From Aestuariirhabdus sp049985285 (GTDB lineage: Bacteria; Pseudomonadota; Gammaproteobacteria; Pseudomonadales; Aestuariirhabdaceae), in assembly GCF_049985285.1 (NCBI RefSeq), contig NZ_JBNIEU010000002.1, forward strand, positions 372,001 through 436,000: a DNA stretch of 64,000 nt, in the 5' to 3' direction. Positions 25,068 through 33,329 of the stretch are shown here, one piece after another (the first letter of the stretch is position 1; each line of letters opens with the position of its first letter). A program made the position numbers and the translations under genes. The notes beneath the pieces are model-generated. The model did no database searches. It had not been told where the DNA came from and was given only the letters and a program-made list of their open reading frames with translations.

Positions 25068-25088
25068 CTTGTTAGCGGGCTTTCCTTG
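25068..25088 (+). other. Hairpin in the gap upstream of fumarase
   Basis: GCCCGC and GCGGGC arms with a six-base loop are followed by TTTCC. The hairpin lies in the 286-base gap between the divergent reductase and fumarase genes, about 50 bases upstream of the fumarase promoter. It could end a short upstream transcript; there is no coding frame there. Confidence 0.35.
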
Positions 25089-25131
25089 CACCAATGTCGA
25101 GGCTGCTGAGGCTCATAGGCTGGCATTAAAG

Positions 25132-25140
25132 TGATATAAT
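25132..25140 (+). promoter_or_regulatory. Extended -10 promoter for fumarase
   Basis: TGATATAAT combines a perfect -10 hexamer (25135-25140) with the TG of an extended -10 element. A start near 25147 would give a leader of about 90 bases before the fumarase ATG. No good -35 hexamer is seen, which is common for extended -10 promoters. Confidence 0.65.
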
Positions 25141-25237
25141 GCGCCCCCGAATAAACGCCGTTGACTCGACGCAAAACGGAGCAGCATCCGGCAAGCAAGA
25201 GCGCGAGCATAAGAATTGTACTTAGGAGCCCCGTGAT

Positions 25238-26767
25238 ATGACCCTGATTCGCCAAGACGATTTCATCGACAGTGTGGCCGATGCACTGCAGTTTATCTCC
25301 TACTATCACCCGCTCGATTTTATCCAGGCGGTGCACGAAGCGTATCAGCGGGAAGAATCACAGGCGGCCAAGGACTCTATGGCTCAGATCCTGATTAACT
25401 CGCGGATGTGCGCCGAGGGACACCGCCCTATCTGTCAGGATACCGGCATCGTCACTGTTTTCCTTAAGATTGGTATGGATGTGCAGTGGGACGCCACCAT
25501 GACCGTTAATGAGATGGTGAATGAAGGGGTGCGTCGCGCCTATACCCATCCGGACAATGTGCTACGCGCCTCTATTTTGGCCGATCCGGCCGGTGCTCGT
25601 CGCAATACCAAGGACAACACTCCCGCGGTCATTCACACTGAGATCGTGGCCGGCAATACCGTTGACGTGCAGATCGCCGCCAAGGGTGGTGGTTCAGAGA
25701 ACAAGTCGAAGATGGCGATGCTCAACCCAAGCGACAGCATTGTCGACTGGATTGTAAAAACGGTTCCCACCATGGGGGCAGGCTGGTGCCCTCCGGGAAT
25801 GCTGGGGATCGGTATTGGCGGTACGGCTGAAAAGTCAGCAGTGCTCGCTAAAGAATCGTTGATGGATCCTATCGATATTCACGAACTGCGCGCCCGCGGC
25901 CCGCAGAACCGGATTGAGGAGCTGCGCCTGGAGATCATGGACAAGGTGAACGCCCTCGGCATCGGTTCGCAGGGGCTGGGTGGCCTTACCACGGTGCTGG
26001 ATGTAAAGATCAAGGACTACCCAACTCACGCAGCATCATTGCCTGTGTGCATGATTCCCAACTGTGCGGCGACCCGACATACCCATTTTGAATTGGATGG
26101 CAGCGGTCCTTCGCTACAGAAGGCTCCTAATCTGGACCAGTGGCCAAAAGTTGTTTGGGATGCCGGCCCCACCGCGCGTAAGGTCAATCTAGATACGGTT
26201 ACCCGCGAGGAGATGGCCCAATGGCAGCCCGGGGATACCCTGCTGTTGTGCGGAAAGATGCTGACCGGGCGTGATGCTGCCCATAAGCGCATGATCGACA
26301 TGATGGCCAAGGGCGAGGAGCTGCCAGTGAGTCTGCGTGATCGCTTTATCTATTACGTTGGGCCGGTCGACCCGGTGCGTGACGAGGTCGTTGGTCCTGC
26401 GGGCCCGACTACTTCGACACGAATGGACAAGTTTACCCACGCCATGCTCGAGAAAACGGGCTTGATGGGAATGATCGGCAAGGCTGAGCGTGGGCCGGTT
26501 GCTATCGAGGCGATCAAGGAGTTCAAGGCCAGCTACCTGATGGCCGTGGGTGGCGCAGCGTACCTGGTTGCCAAAGCGATCAAGCATGCCGATGTTGTCG
26601 CGTTTCCTGAGCTGGGTATGGAGGCGATCTATGAGTTTGATGTTGAGGATATGCCGGTGACCGTAGCGGTTGATGTGAACGGTACGTCGGTGCATCAAAC
26701 CGGCCCTGCGCTATGGCAAAAAAGGATTGCGGACGCGGCCAAAACGGAAGCGGTAAACGTTAAGTAA
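25238..26767 (+). CDS. fumA: Class I (iron-sulfur) fumarate hydratase
   Basis: A 509-residue enzyme of the 4Fe-4S fumarase family, catalysing fumarate to malate in the TCA cycle. N-terminal alpha domain with RPICQDTGIVTVF, KGGGSENKSKM and GWCPPGMLGIGIGGT; C-terminal beta domain with LCGKMLTGRDAAHKRM and YVGPVDPVRDEVVGPAGPTTSTRMD. Cysteines in ICQD, the CMIPNC region and LLCGK are candidates for cluster ligation. A single chain with both domains is the E. coli FumA/FumB arrangement. AGGAG precedes the start, and a strong terminator follows. Confidence 0.94.
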   Translation: MTLIRQDDFIDSVADALQFISYYHPLDFIQAVHEAYQREESQAAKDSMAQILINSRMCAEGHRPICQDTGIVTVFLKIGMDVQWDATMTVNEMVNEGVRRAYTHPDNVLRASILADPAGARRNTKDNTPAVIHTEIVAGNTVDVQIAAKGGGSENKSKMAMLNPSDSIVDWIVKTVPTMGAGWCPPGMLGIGIGGTAEKSAVLAKESLMDPIDIHELRARGPQNRIEELRLEIMDKVNALGIGSQGLGGLTTVLDVKIKDYPTHAASLPVCMIPNCAATRHTHFELDGSGPSLQKAPNLDQWPKVVWDAGPTARKVNLDTVTREEMAQWQPGDTLLLCGKMLTGRDAAHKRMIDMMAKGEELPVSLRDRFIYYVGPVDPVRDEVVGPAGPTTSTRMDKFTHAMLEKTGLMGMIGKAERGPVAIEAIKEFKASYLMAVGGAAYLVAKAIKHADVVAFPELGMEAIYEFDVEDMPVTVAVDVNGTSVHQTGPALWQKRIADAAKTEAVNVK

Positions 26768-26787
26768 CATCCTACCCGGGCAACGAA

Positions 26788-26816
26788 AAGGGAGGGCACC
26801 TGCCCTCCCTTTTTTT
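26788..26816 (+). terminator. Rho-independent terminator of fumarase
   Basis: GGGAGGGCA/TGCCCTCCC-type stem with a tiny loop is followed by seven T. It is placed about 20 bases after the fumarase stop. Confidence 0.92.
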
Positions 26817-26873
26817 ATCCTTCGCGTCGCTTATGGAGCGGAACGCCCAGGGGTTATCTTTAATGCCAGGCTG

Positions 26874-27143
26874 TTAGTCTTCCCGGTTTTTGGTGGCGAC
26901 AAAATCCACGGCCAGGTTGACCGCGTGCTGAACTTTGTCGTCCATCTCCTTCTTCTCTTCGGGGGATAGGTAGTACGCCATATCGATGTCGTAATGAATG
27001 TACCTCGGTGGCAGGTGGTTGAGTGCTACACAGGCAATGTCGGCAAACAGGGGGTGGAGTTCCGCCTGGTCCGAAAAACGGTGTTGCAGATCGGCCACTA
27101 CCAGCTTCTCGTAGTAGTTATGAAACTCTTCCTGCAGTGCCAT
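26874..27143 (-). CDS. ComFB-family protein
   Basis: An 89-residue protein matching the late-competence ComFB domain: a leading helical part (EEFHNYYEKLVVADLQHRF), then DIACVALNHLPPRYIHYDIDMAYYLSPEEKKEM, which holds the conserved cysteine and LPPRY. The family occurs in Bacillus competence operons and in many Gram-negatives. Some members have recently been reported to bind cyclic di-GMP. It is a single-gene unit, with a promoter region containing a palindrome and an FNR box upstream. Confidence 0.8.
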   Translation of the reverse strand: MALQEEFHNYYEKLVVADLQHRFSDQAELHPLFADIACVALNHLPPRYIHYDIDMAYYLSPEEKKEMDDKVQHAVNLAVDFVATKNRED

Positions 27144-27245
27144 AGACGCCTCCTTAGTGTTCGTTGTCTTCAGTGTAGTCGAACCTGATTCTCTCTTACC
27201 GTTCGCAGTGCACGAAAAAAATGCGTTGTTTTCAGATTTTTATCG

Positions 27246-27265
27246 TATAAGACTAAAGTCTAATA
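27246..27265. promoter_or_regulatory. Palindrome related to the one in the napF promoter
   Basis: The core AGACT-AA-AGTCT is a perfect dyad. Read on the minus strand, 14 of 20 bases match the napF repeat (both contain ATTAGAC-x-TT-x-x-CT). It lies about 100 bases upstream of the ComFB start. Similarity was judged by eye. Confidence 0.4.
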
Positions 27266-27341
27266 TCTCTGGATATTGTTGACCACACTATGAATGTTGC
27301 GCCACTTGAGAACCGCTTGTGGTGGTAGTCCTCTCGATATG

Positions 27342-27355
27342 TTGATGATTATCAA
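27342..27355. promoter_or_regulatory. Perfect FNR/ANR-type box
   Basis: TTGAT-GATT-ATCAA matches the FNR consensus exactly. It is 165 bases upstream of the membrane-protein start (+) and about 200 bases upstream of the ComFB gene (-). Neither direction shows a strong -10 at the class II spacing, so the target promoter is undecided. Confidence 0.65.
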
Positions 27356-27520
27356 TAGGTTGAGTCGATCAAAGAGGTTGTTTTGTGACTGCCCCCAAGG
27401 GGGTAGATTGCGGTTTGTTGGTTGAATGGTGACCATTTTTGGAGGAGGGCAGCCTATTGGCGTGTTTGCAGTGCCTGATCTAGGTTCCAAGAGAGCGCCA
27501 CAGAACCTGAGGATGCAAAC

Positions 27521-27820
27521 ATGAGTAAGCTAATGCTAAGCAAGCTAATGCTCCGTTACTTTTCTTACCTGAGCCTTTATACCTTTATCGCAGTCATTAG
27601 CTGGCAACTTGGGACGCTCATTGGTAATCATGCGATCAGCTTTATTCTAAGTGCCTGGTTCGGGATTGGGTTATGTTATCTGGAACAGCACTGCAACCTG
27701 AGCCCGAGACCCTTTCGTTCCTCTGATTGGGGCAAACTGCTGTGGGTAGGTATGTTTTGGCCGCTGGTGATTGAGCCCGATGTTGTGATGGAGGAGCGAG
27801 GCCCTAGCATGGATGCATGA
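27521..27820 (+). CDS. Small hypothetical membrane protein
   Basis: A 99-residue product with two predicted membrane spans (YLSLYTFIAVISWQLGTLIG and AISFILSAWFGIGLCYL) and a short hydrophilic tail. No family is recognised. The first ten codons contain a 15-base tandem duplication giving SKLML twice (MSKLMLSKLML). GAGG lies ten bases before the ATG at 27521; an internal ATG in the second repeat copy could also start translation. An FNR-type box upstream hints at oxygen-dependent expression. Confidence 0.6.
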   Translation: MSKLMLSKLMLRYFSYLSLYTFIAVISWQLGTLIGNHAISFILSAWFGIGLCYLEQHCNLSPRPFRSSDWGKLLWVGMFWPLVIEPDVVMEERGPSMDA

Positions 27821-27962
27821 TCCTGGAGCGTATTGAAAGTATCAGTAAAGACGGCGGGTGGTGCTGGAGGGCATCACCCGCTTTTGTAGGCTGTGTGCAG
27901 TTCGTTTGCCTCAACGTTGTTCGTAGCATGTCCCGGGTAGGGTTAGCTGGCTTCAGATGCTG

Positions 27963-28169
27963 TTATTGGCCGGGAAAGGGGTGGACGTTATCGCCGTTAA
28001 GTTCGCCGGACAGCAGGTCATCGAACTCGGGGTCACCGGCAATGCGGTTCTCCTCATTGGCCCAGGCGCCCAGATCGATTAGCTTGCAACGCTCGCTACA
28101 GAAGGGGCGGTAAGGGTTTTGCGGGTTCCACTCGCTAGGCTTCTGGCAATGAGGGCATTTAACGGTCAT
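27963..28169 (-). CDS. yacG: YacG, DNA gyrase inhibitor (zinc protein)
   Basis: A 68-residue protein with the YacG zinc finger: CPHC at the N-terminus and CSERCKLIDLGAW. Family members bind zinc and, in E. coli, bind GyrB and inhibit gyrase. The ATG at 28169 (MTVKCPHC) was chosen; an in-frame start 36 codons upstream lies well inside coaE. Its start overlaps the coaE end by 11 bases. The coaE-yacG pair next to pilD is the usual arrangement in gammaproteobacteria. Confidence 0.93.
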   Translation of the reverse strand: MTVKCPHCQKPSEWNPQNPYRPFCSERCKLIDLGAWANEENRIAGDPEFDDLLSGELNGDNVHPFPGQ

Positions 28170-28782
28170 TAGCTTCTCCCGATGGGGTGTGGGTAGCGAG
28201 TTGCAGGTAGCGTTCGTGTAACTGGTCGAGCTGGTGGTAAAGGTGGGGGAGGTCGGCGCTGTTGTCGACGCGGTCATCGGCGTTTTGCAAACGAAACTCG
28301 CGGTTGGACTGCACCTCCATGATGGCGCGCACCTGATCGCGGTTGTTATTATCTCGCGCCATTGTGCGGGAGATCTGTAGTGTTTCCGGGACGTCTACCA
28401 CCAAGACTCGATCCACCCAGTGGTGCTGGTTGGTTTCGAGTAATAGAGGCGATGAGAGCAGGGTGTAGGGGGAGCGCGCGAGGGCGATCTGCGAATGGAT
28501 CTCCTGTTCGATCAGGGGATGAAGCAGGGATTCCAGCCACCGCCGCTCGTTAGCGTCGTCGAAGATGCGCTGGCGCAGGGCTGCACGGTCGAGATCACCG
28601 TTGGACAAAAGGACCCCTGTACCAAAATGAGCGGCTATTTTTTGCAATGCGGGTTGCCCGGGCTCTACGACGATACGGGCGGCGAGATCCGCATCCACTA
28701 CGGTAACGCCTTTGCCCGCCAGATACTCTGTCACAGCACTTTTTCCGCTACCGATGCCACCGGTGACGCCTACGATATACAT
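28159..28782 (-). CDS. coaE: Dephospho-CoA kinase
   Basis: A 207-residue enzyme with the P-loop GGIGSGKS at residues 9-16 and the NMP-kinase-like lid. It carries the family blocks VVDADLAARIVVEPGQPAL, HPLIEQEI and SPLLLET. It phosphorylates the 3'-hydroxyl of dephospho-CoA, the last step of coenzyme A synthesis. Tail residues overlap yacG. It lies 42 bases after pilD and is likely cotranscribed with it. Confidence 0.95.
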   Translation of the reverse strand: MYIVGVTGGIGSGKSAVTEYLAGKGVTVVDADLAARIVVEPGQPALQKIAAHFGTGVLLSNGDLDRAALRQRIFDDANERRWLESLLHPLIEQEIHSQIALARSPYTLLSSPLLLETNQHHWVDRVLVVDVPETLQISRTMARDNNNRDQVRAIMEVQSNREFRLQNADDRVDNSADLPHLYHQLDQLHERYLQLATHTPSGEANDR

Positions 28783-28824
28783 GGGTCGACCATTTAAAAT
28801 TGGATAGCGGGCAGGGTAGCAGAA

Positions 28825-29700
28825 TCAGCGCAGTATTTGCAGATAACTGTTGGTGATAGCGTCGCCGTAGAGGAGCGCGATAAAACCTGCGATGGCCAGG
28901 TAGGGGCCGAATGGGATCGGGGTTGCGCGGTCGCGCCCCTGGGCGACGATCATCGAAATGCCGAGGATGGCACCTACTACAGAGGAGAGTAGAATAATCA
29001 GCGGTAGCGCTTGCCACCCCATCCAGGCACCGAGTGCGGCGAGCAGTTTGAAATCGCCGTAGCCCATGCCCTCCTTGCCAGTCACCAGCTTGAAGACCCA
29101 GAAAACGGACCACAGGCTCAGGTAGCCCGCTATGGCACCGATCACCGCGTCGTTAAGTGAAACGAACAACTCAAAGCAGTTTGTGAGCAGCCCTAACCAC
29201 AGCAGCGGCAGGGTAATGTTGTCGGGAAGCAGTTGGTGGTCGATATCAATCATCGTCAGGCAGACCAGCGCCCACAGCAGCAGGCAAGCGAGGGTAAATG
29301 GCCAGCCGGCGCCCAGCTCCCAGGCCAAAAGCAGGGTGAGCAATCCGGTTGCCAGTTCTACCAGGGGGTAGCGGGGAGAGATAGGGTTTTTGCAGCGTGA
29401 GCACTTGCCGCCCAACGCCAGGTAGCTCGCCACAGGGATGTTCTCCCAGGGTTTGATCTCCTTGTCGCACTGGGGGCAGTGGGAGTTGGGGCTGATCAGG
29501 TTAAAGCGGGCAGGGTATCCGTCGTCGGCGGGGCCGGACTCTTGATCCAGCAGTTCTGCGCACTGCTGGTGCCATTCCCGGTGTAGCATGATCGGTACGC
29601 GGTAGATCACCACATTAAGAAAGCTGCCCACGATCAAGCCCAACAACAGCGCACAGGGAAGAAAAACAGCGGGGGTGGCAAACAGCTCTAGATCCAGCAT
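28825..29700 (-). CDS. pilD: Type IV prepilin peptidase/N-methyltransferase PilD
   Basis: A 291-residue membrane protein. The N-terminal methylase domain has a zinc-binding tetracysteine set (CPQCDKEI and CSRCKNPI). The peptidase core carries the catalytic aspartates in MIDIDHQLLPD and GYGDFKLLAALG. It cleaves the leader before FTLIELM of prepilins and methylates the new N-terminal Phe. Its substrates include the two pilins encoded about 4 kb away, and probably type II secretion pseudopilins. ATG at 29700. Confidence 0.95.
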   Translation of the reverse strand: MLDLELFATPAVFLPCALLLGLIVGSFLNVVIYRVPIMLHREWHQQCAELLDQESGPADDGYPARFNLISPNSHCPQCDKEIKPWENIPVASYLALGGKCSRCKNPISPRYPLVELATGLLTLLLAWELGAGWPFTLACLLLWALVCLTMIDIDHQLLPDNITLPLLWLGLLTNCFELFVSLNDAVIGAIAGYLSLWSVFWVFKLVTGKEGMGYGDFKLLAALGAWMGWQALPLIILLSSVVGAILGISMIVAQGRDRATPIPFGPYLAIAGFIALLYGDAITNSYLQILR

Positions 29701-29724
29701 GGTGTCGGTGGCATCGGTCGGAAA

Positions 29725-29754
29725 ACAAAGAGAAAGGGCCAGCGTAACTGGCCC
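29725..29754 (-). terminator. Likely terminator between pilC and pilD
   Basis: GGGCCAG/CTGGCCC stem with a five-base loop; on the minus strand it is followed by TTTCTCTTTG. It could reduce transcription from pilC into pilD. The T-tract is interrupted, so strength is uncertain. Confidence 0.55.
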
Positions 29755-29772
29755 TCGGAAATAGAGCGGAGA

Positions 29773-30990
29773 TTAAACAGCCGCACCCAACTGGAAGATC
29801 GGCAGGTACATCGCAACGACCAGGCCGCCAACGAGTACACCCAATACGGACATGATCAGCGGCTCCATCAGGCTGGTGAGTCCGTCGACGGCGTTATCGA
29901 CCTCCTCCTCAAAGTAGCCCGCGACCTTCTCCAGCATCTCGTCCAGCGCACCCGACTCCTCACCGATGGAGACCATGGAGGTAGCCAGCGGCGGAAAGAG
30001 GCCGGAGGATTTCATCGCAAACTGCAGCTGTTGTCCGGTGGATACATCCTCTTTTATACGGTTGGTGGCATCAAAAAATACGACGTTACCGGCCGCGCCG
30101 GCTACCGAGTCCAGGGCATCCACCAGCGGAACACCGGCGGCGAAGGTGGTGGCCAGGGTGCGGGAGAAGCGGGCAACCGCCGCCTTGTAGAGGATGTCAC
30201 CGACAATCGGGAGCTTCAATATTGCGCGGTCCCGGCTATCGCGTAGCGCTTTCGAGCGTTTCAGCGCGGCACCTATGGCCCAAAAAATGGCCGCGCCACC
30301 AGCCAGTCCAATGAGCCACCACTCCTGCACCCATTCTGACAAGCCCACAACCATCTGGGTGAAGGCTGGGAGTTCTGCTCCAAAGCTCTTGAAGACATCC
30401 TCGAACTGGGGCACGACCTTGATCAGCAGAATCGCGGTTACGACAAGGGCTACGCAGATGACGGCGATGGGATATTTCATCGCTTTCTTGATTTTGGCTT
30501 TGAGCTGTTCGGTTTTCTCTTTGTAGGTGGCGATACGGTCGAGCAGGGTTTCAAGGGCACCAGATTGCTCGCCGGAATCGACCAGGTTGCAGTAGAGGTC
30601 GTCAAAAAATTCGGGGCGTTTACGCAGCGAATCGGCAAAACTGGAGCCTCCCGCTACCCCGTTTTTAATATCATTGATCAGGTTCTTCATGTTGGGGTTG
30701 TCAGACCCGTCGGCGTTGATCTCGAATGCCTGAATCAGGGGGACGCCGGCTTTCATCATGGTGGCCATTTGGCGGGAGAAGATAGCGATATCCATCGGGG
30801 TGATTTTTTTACCCCCACTGCCGAAACTTACGCCTTTTTTACGTACTTTGGTGGGGTTGATGCCCTGCTTGCGCAGTTCGGCTTTCACCAGTGCCGGGGT
30901 GGTGCCGGTGGTTTCACCTTTGGTGCGACGGCCCTGCTTGTCCTTGCCTTCCCATAAAAAGGTGCTGCTTTTTGCTGCTTGTTCTGCCAT
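29773..30990 (-). CDS. pilC: Type IV pilus inner-membrane platform protein PilC
   Basis: A 405-residue GspF-family protein with two repeated halves: MDIAIFSRQMATMMKAGVPLIQAFE and later FSRTLATTFAAGVPLVDALDSVAG, plus transmembrane helices near 210-230, 255-275 and at the C-terminus (VLGVLVGGLVVAMYLPIF). PilC anchors the extension and retraction ATPases. The start at ATG 30990 (MAEQAAK) is conserved; an in-frame frame extension upstream is not. It lies 195 bases after pilB. Confidence 0.96.
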   Translation of the reverse strand: MAEQAAKSSTFLWEGKDKQGRRTKGETTGTTPALVKAELRKQGINPTKVRKKGVSFGSGGKKITPMDIAIFSRQMATMMKAGVPLIQAFEINADGSDNPNMKNLINDIKNGVAGGSSFADSLRKRPEFFDDLYCNLVDSGEQSGALETLLDRIATYKEKTEQLKAKIKKAMKYPIAVICVALVVTAILLIKVVPQFEDVFKSFGAELPAFTQMVVGLSEWVQEWWLIGLAGGAAIFWAIGAALKRSKALRDSRDRAILKLPIVGDILYKAAVARFSRTLATTFAAGVPLVDALDSVAGAAGNVVFFDATNRIKEDVSTGQQLQFAMKSSGLFPPLATSMVSIGEESGALDEMLEKVAGYFEEEVDNAVDGLTSLMEPLIMSVLGVLVGGLVVAMYLPIFQLGAAV

Positions 30991-31185
30991 GGTGCTTTCC
31001 CGATGTTGGGTGCCTGTATGTTCGCGTTGCCGAAAGTAATCTCCAGCGGGTGGCGCAGGCGTATCCACGAATTTCCTGAGTGTAACCTAAAATTTCGCTC
31101 CGGTTGTACTGCCTGACCCCTGCTTTATGCTGGTTCTGCCAACTCGGTCAATGATCGCCTGCACTGCGGAACGGCCCAACGCTAC

Positions 31186-32892
31186 TTACTCCTTGGTGAC
31201 CCGGTTGACCTCTTCGAGACTGGTAACGCCCTGCAGTACCTTTAACAGGCCTGAGGCGCGCAGGTCGTTAAAGCCCTCTTCTCGTGCCTGGTCTGCGATC
31301 TCGATGGCGTTGCCCTCCTCCATAATGATGCGGGCCAGGCCAGAGGTGATCTTAACGACTTCGTAGATACCTACGCGTCCCTTATAGCCCTTGTTGCAGG
31401 AGTCGCAGCCGTGTTGGCTGGGGCCGTAAATCTCGGCCGTCTTGGCTTGCTCTTCGCTGAAGCCCTCCTCCAGTAAGGTGTGTTCGGGAATGTCCATCTT
31501 GACTTTGCATTTGCTGCATAGCCTGCGCCCCAGTCGCTGGGCGATGATCAGGTTGACCGAGGTGGCAATGTTGAATGCGGGAACCCCCATGTTGATCAAT
31601 CGGGTCAGGGTTTCCGGTGCGCTGTTGGTGTGCAGGGTCGACATGACCATGTGTCCGGTTTGCGCGGCTTTGATCGCTATGTTGGCGGTCTCCAGGTCCC
31701 GGATCTCTCCCACCATAATGATGTCAGGATCCTGACGCAGGAACGCCCGCAGGGCGCTGCTGAAATCCATGCCTCGTTTGGTTGATACGTTGACCTGGTT
31801 GATTCCCTCGAGGTTGATCTCTACCGGATCCTCGGCGGTGGAGATGTTTACCTCGGCGGTATTAAGAATGTTGAGGCCGGTATAGAGGGATACGGTCTTG
31901 CCGCTACCGGTAGGTCCGGTCACCAATATCATGCCCTGGGGTTGGGACAGACAGTCCATATAAAGTTTCTTCTGGTCCTCTTCGTACCCCAGCGCATCGA
32001 TACCCATCTGGGCGCTGGTGGGGTCGAGGATTCGCAGTACAACCTTTTCTCCCCAGAGGGTCGGCAGGGTGTTTACCCGGAAGTCGATCGCCTTGGTCTT
32101 GGAGATCTTCATCTTGATACGGCCATCCTGGGGTACGCGCTTTTCCGCGATATCCATACCGGACATGATCTTGAGACGCGAAGCGAGGCGAGGTGCCAGC
32201 TGAATCGGCGGACGAGCGACCTCGTGGAGCATTCCGTCGGTACGAAAACGCACGCGATAGGAGCGCTCGTAGGGCTCGAAATGGAGGTCTGAGGAGCCCC
32301 CTTTAATGGCGCTGAGGAGCATTTTGTTAACAAATTTAACGACGGGAGCGTCGTCGGCCTCGGATGAGGTGTCTTCCTGGTCCTGGTCTTCGTCGACCGA
32401 GGAGATATCCAGCCCTTCCAGCTCTTCGTCGTCGAGATCCCCCAGGGCGGTGTCGCTGGCGTCGAGGAATTTTTCGATGGAGCGGGCGAGCTTGTCCTCC
32501 TCCACCAGGATCGCGTCGACGGTGAGGCCGGTATTAAAGCGGATCTCATCCAGGGCCACCAGGTTGGTGGGGTCGGCAACGGCCACAAACAGGCGCGTGC
32601 CGCGCTTGAACAGTGGCAGCGCATGGTGCTTGCGAATCAGCTTTTCGTCGACCATGCCTTTGGGCAGCATATCCGGGGCGAAGGCAGTTACGTCAAACAG
32701 GGGAGAGCCGAATTCGTCGGCGGCCACCCGTGCTATATCCGCGGCCGGTACCATGTTGGACTGCACCAGATGGGTGACGAAGGGGATCTTCTGTTTTGAT
32801 GCCTGCTGGTACGCTGTGGTAGCCAGCGCCTCTTCCAGCAGATTGTCATCGACCAGCCGCTTGGCCAGTCCTGTGAGAATTATATTTGCCAT
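31186..32892 (-). CDS. pilB: Type IV pilus extension ATPase PilB
   Basis: A 568-residue ATPase. The N-terminal MshEN-type domain is followed by the secretion-ATPase core: Walker A GPTGSGKT, Walker B area PDIIMVGEIRD, the His box GHMVMSTLHTNSA and the tetracysteine zinc motif CSKCK...CDSC. It powers pilus assembly. ATG 32892 (MANIILTGL) was chosen; 13 further in-frame codons upstream do not fit the family. An acidic linker near residues 165-190 (DEELEGLDISSVDEDQ) is unusual in composition but common in position. Confidence 0.96.
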   Translation of the reverse strand: MANIILTGLAKRLVDDNLLEEALATTAYQQASKQKIPFVTHLVQSNMVPAADIARVAADEFGSPLFDVTAFAPDMLPKGMVDEKLIRKHHALPLFKRGTRLFVAVADPTNLVALDEIRFNTGLTVDAILVEEDKLARSIEKFLDASDTALGDLDDEELEGLDISSVDEDQDQEDTSSEADDAPVVKFVNKMLLSAIKGGSSDLHFEPYERSYRVRFRTDGMLHEVARPPIQLAPRLASRLKIMSGMDIAEKRVPQDGRIKMKISKTKAIDFRVNTLPTLWGEKVVLRILDPTSAQMGIDALGYEEDQKKLYMDCLSQPQGMILVTGPTGSGKTVSLYTGLNILNTAEVNISTAEDPVEINLEGINQVNVSTKRGMDFSSALRAFLRQDPDIIMVGEIRDLETANIAIKAAQTGHMVMSTLHTNSAPETLTRLINMGVPAFNIATSVNLIIAQRLGRRLCSKCKVKMDIPEHTLLEEGFSEEQAKTAEIYGPSQHGCDSCNKGYKGRVGIYEVVKITSGLARIIMEEGNAIEIADQAREEGFNDLRASGLLKVLQGVTSLEEVNRVTKE

Positions 32893-33080
32893 AAGTGAGA
32901 AACTACGTCGATGCTTTCCGTTGTAGATCAATAATATAGTCTAGGTGTGTTCAAGTATAGCTTGAAATATATCCATGACTTATTGGGCCGCTGCCCAGAG
33001 GGTACGCTGCCGGAGTCAAGCCGCAGGCAGTTAGCAGGAGGCAAGCCCGCTACCCTATTGGCCTGGCACTATATAGGTGC

Positions 33081-33124
33081 CTGACAGGGTAGGGGTGACA
33101 ATAATTGTCATGCCCTGCCGTCAG
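33081..33124. promoter_or_regulatory. Long imperfect palindrome upstream of pilA
   Basis: A dyad centred at 33103. The inner 15 bases (33096-33110, TGACAAT-A-ATTGTCA) are perfect, and the outer CTGAC/GTCAG ends also pair, with imperfect G/C arms between. It is about 160 bases upstream of the predicted pilA start site, a distance that suits a bacterial enhancer, and could be the site of PilR or another regulator. Confidence 0.45.
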
Positions 33125-33239
33125 GGGGCAGTAGAAAGCGTTGCCGGTGCGCTCACATTCAGGGATATAGCACCTCCCGGTCGGGAAGAGTGTGAGCTAG
33201 TGCCGCACTACAGGTTGTTTGTAGGGCTTTTTCGTAGAC

Positions 33240-33255
33240 TGGCACAGCGCTTGCT
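33240..33255 (+). promoter_or_regulatory. Sigma-54 promoter of pilA
   Basis: TGGCAC-N5-TTGCT matches the -24/-12 consensus with the correct GG to GC spacing. The predicted start at about 33266 gives a 64-base leader. pilA of many pseudomonads is RpoN/PilRS-dependent; no pilR or pilS is in this window. Confidence 0.88.
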
Positions 33256-33329
33256 GTTAAGTTCCTCGAGAGTAACAAGTAGTTGCTAATCACACAGAAT
33301 CAATTTTAAACACACGTGGAGTATTCACC

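Larger units (their letters stand above)
27144..27520. other. 377-base divergent intergenic region
   Basis: This AT-richer gap separates the ComFB gene (-) from a small membrane-protein gene (+). It holds an inverted repeat at 27246-27265 and a perfect FNR-type box at 27342-27355. Only short overlapping frames were found, none with a convincing start or composition. Confidence 0.6.
32893..33329. other. 437-base intergenic region between divergent pilB and pilA
   Basis: Holds two dyads (33062-33078 and the long 33081-33124) and a sigma-54 promoter for pilA at 33240-33255. A 70-codon frame at 33077-33289 crosses these elements and is not credible. Nothing coding is seen. Confidence 0.7.

Noticed and set aside
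32306..32926. 206-codon frame antisense to pilB
   Set aside because: Serine-rich mirror of the acidic pilB linker; no motifs.
33077..33289. 70-codon frame upstream of pilA
   Set aside because: Runs across the long palindrome and sigma-54 promoter; no ribosome-binding site.
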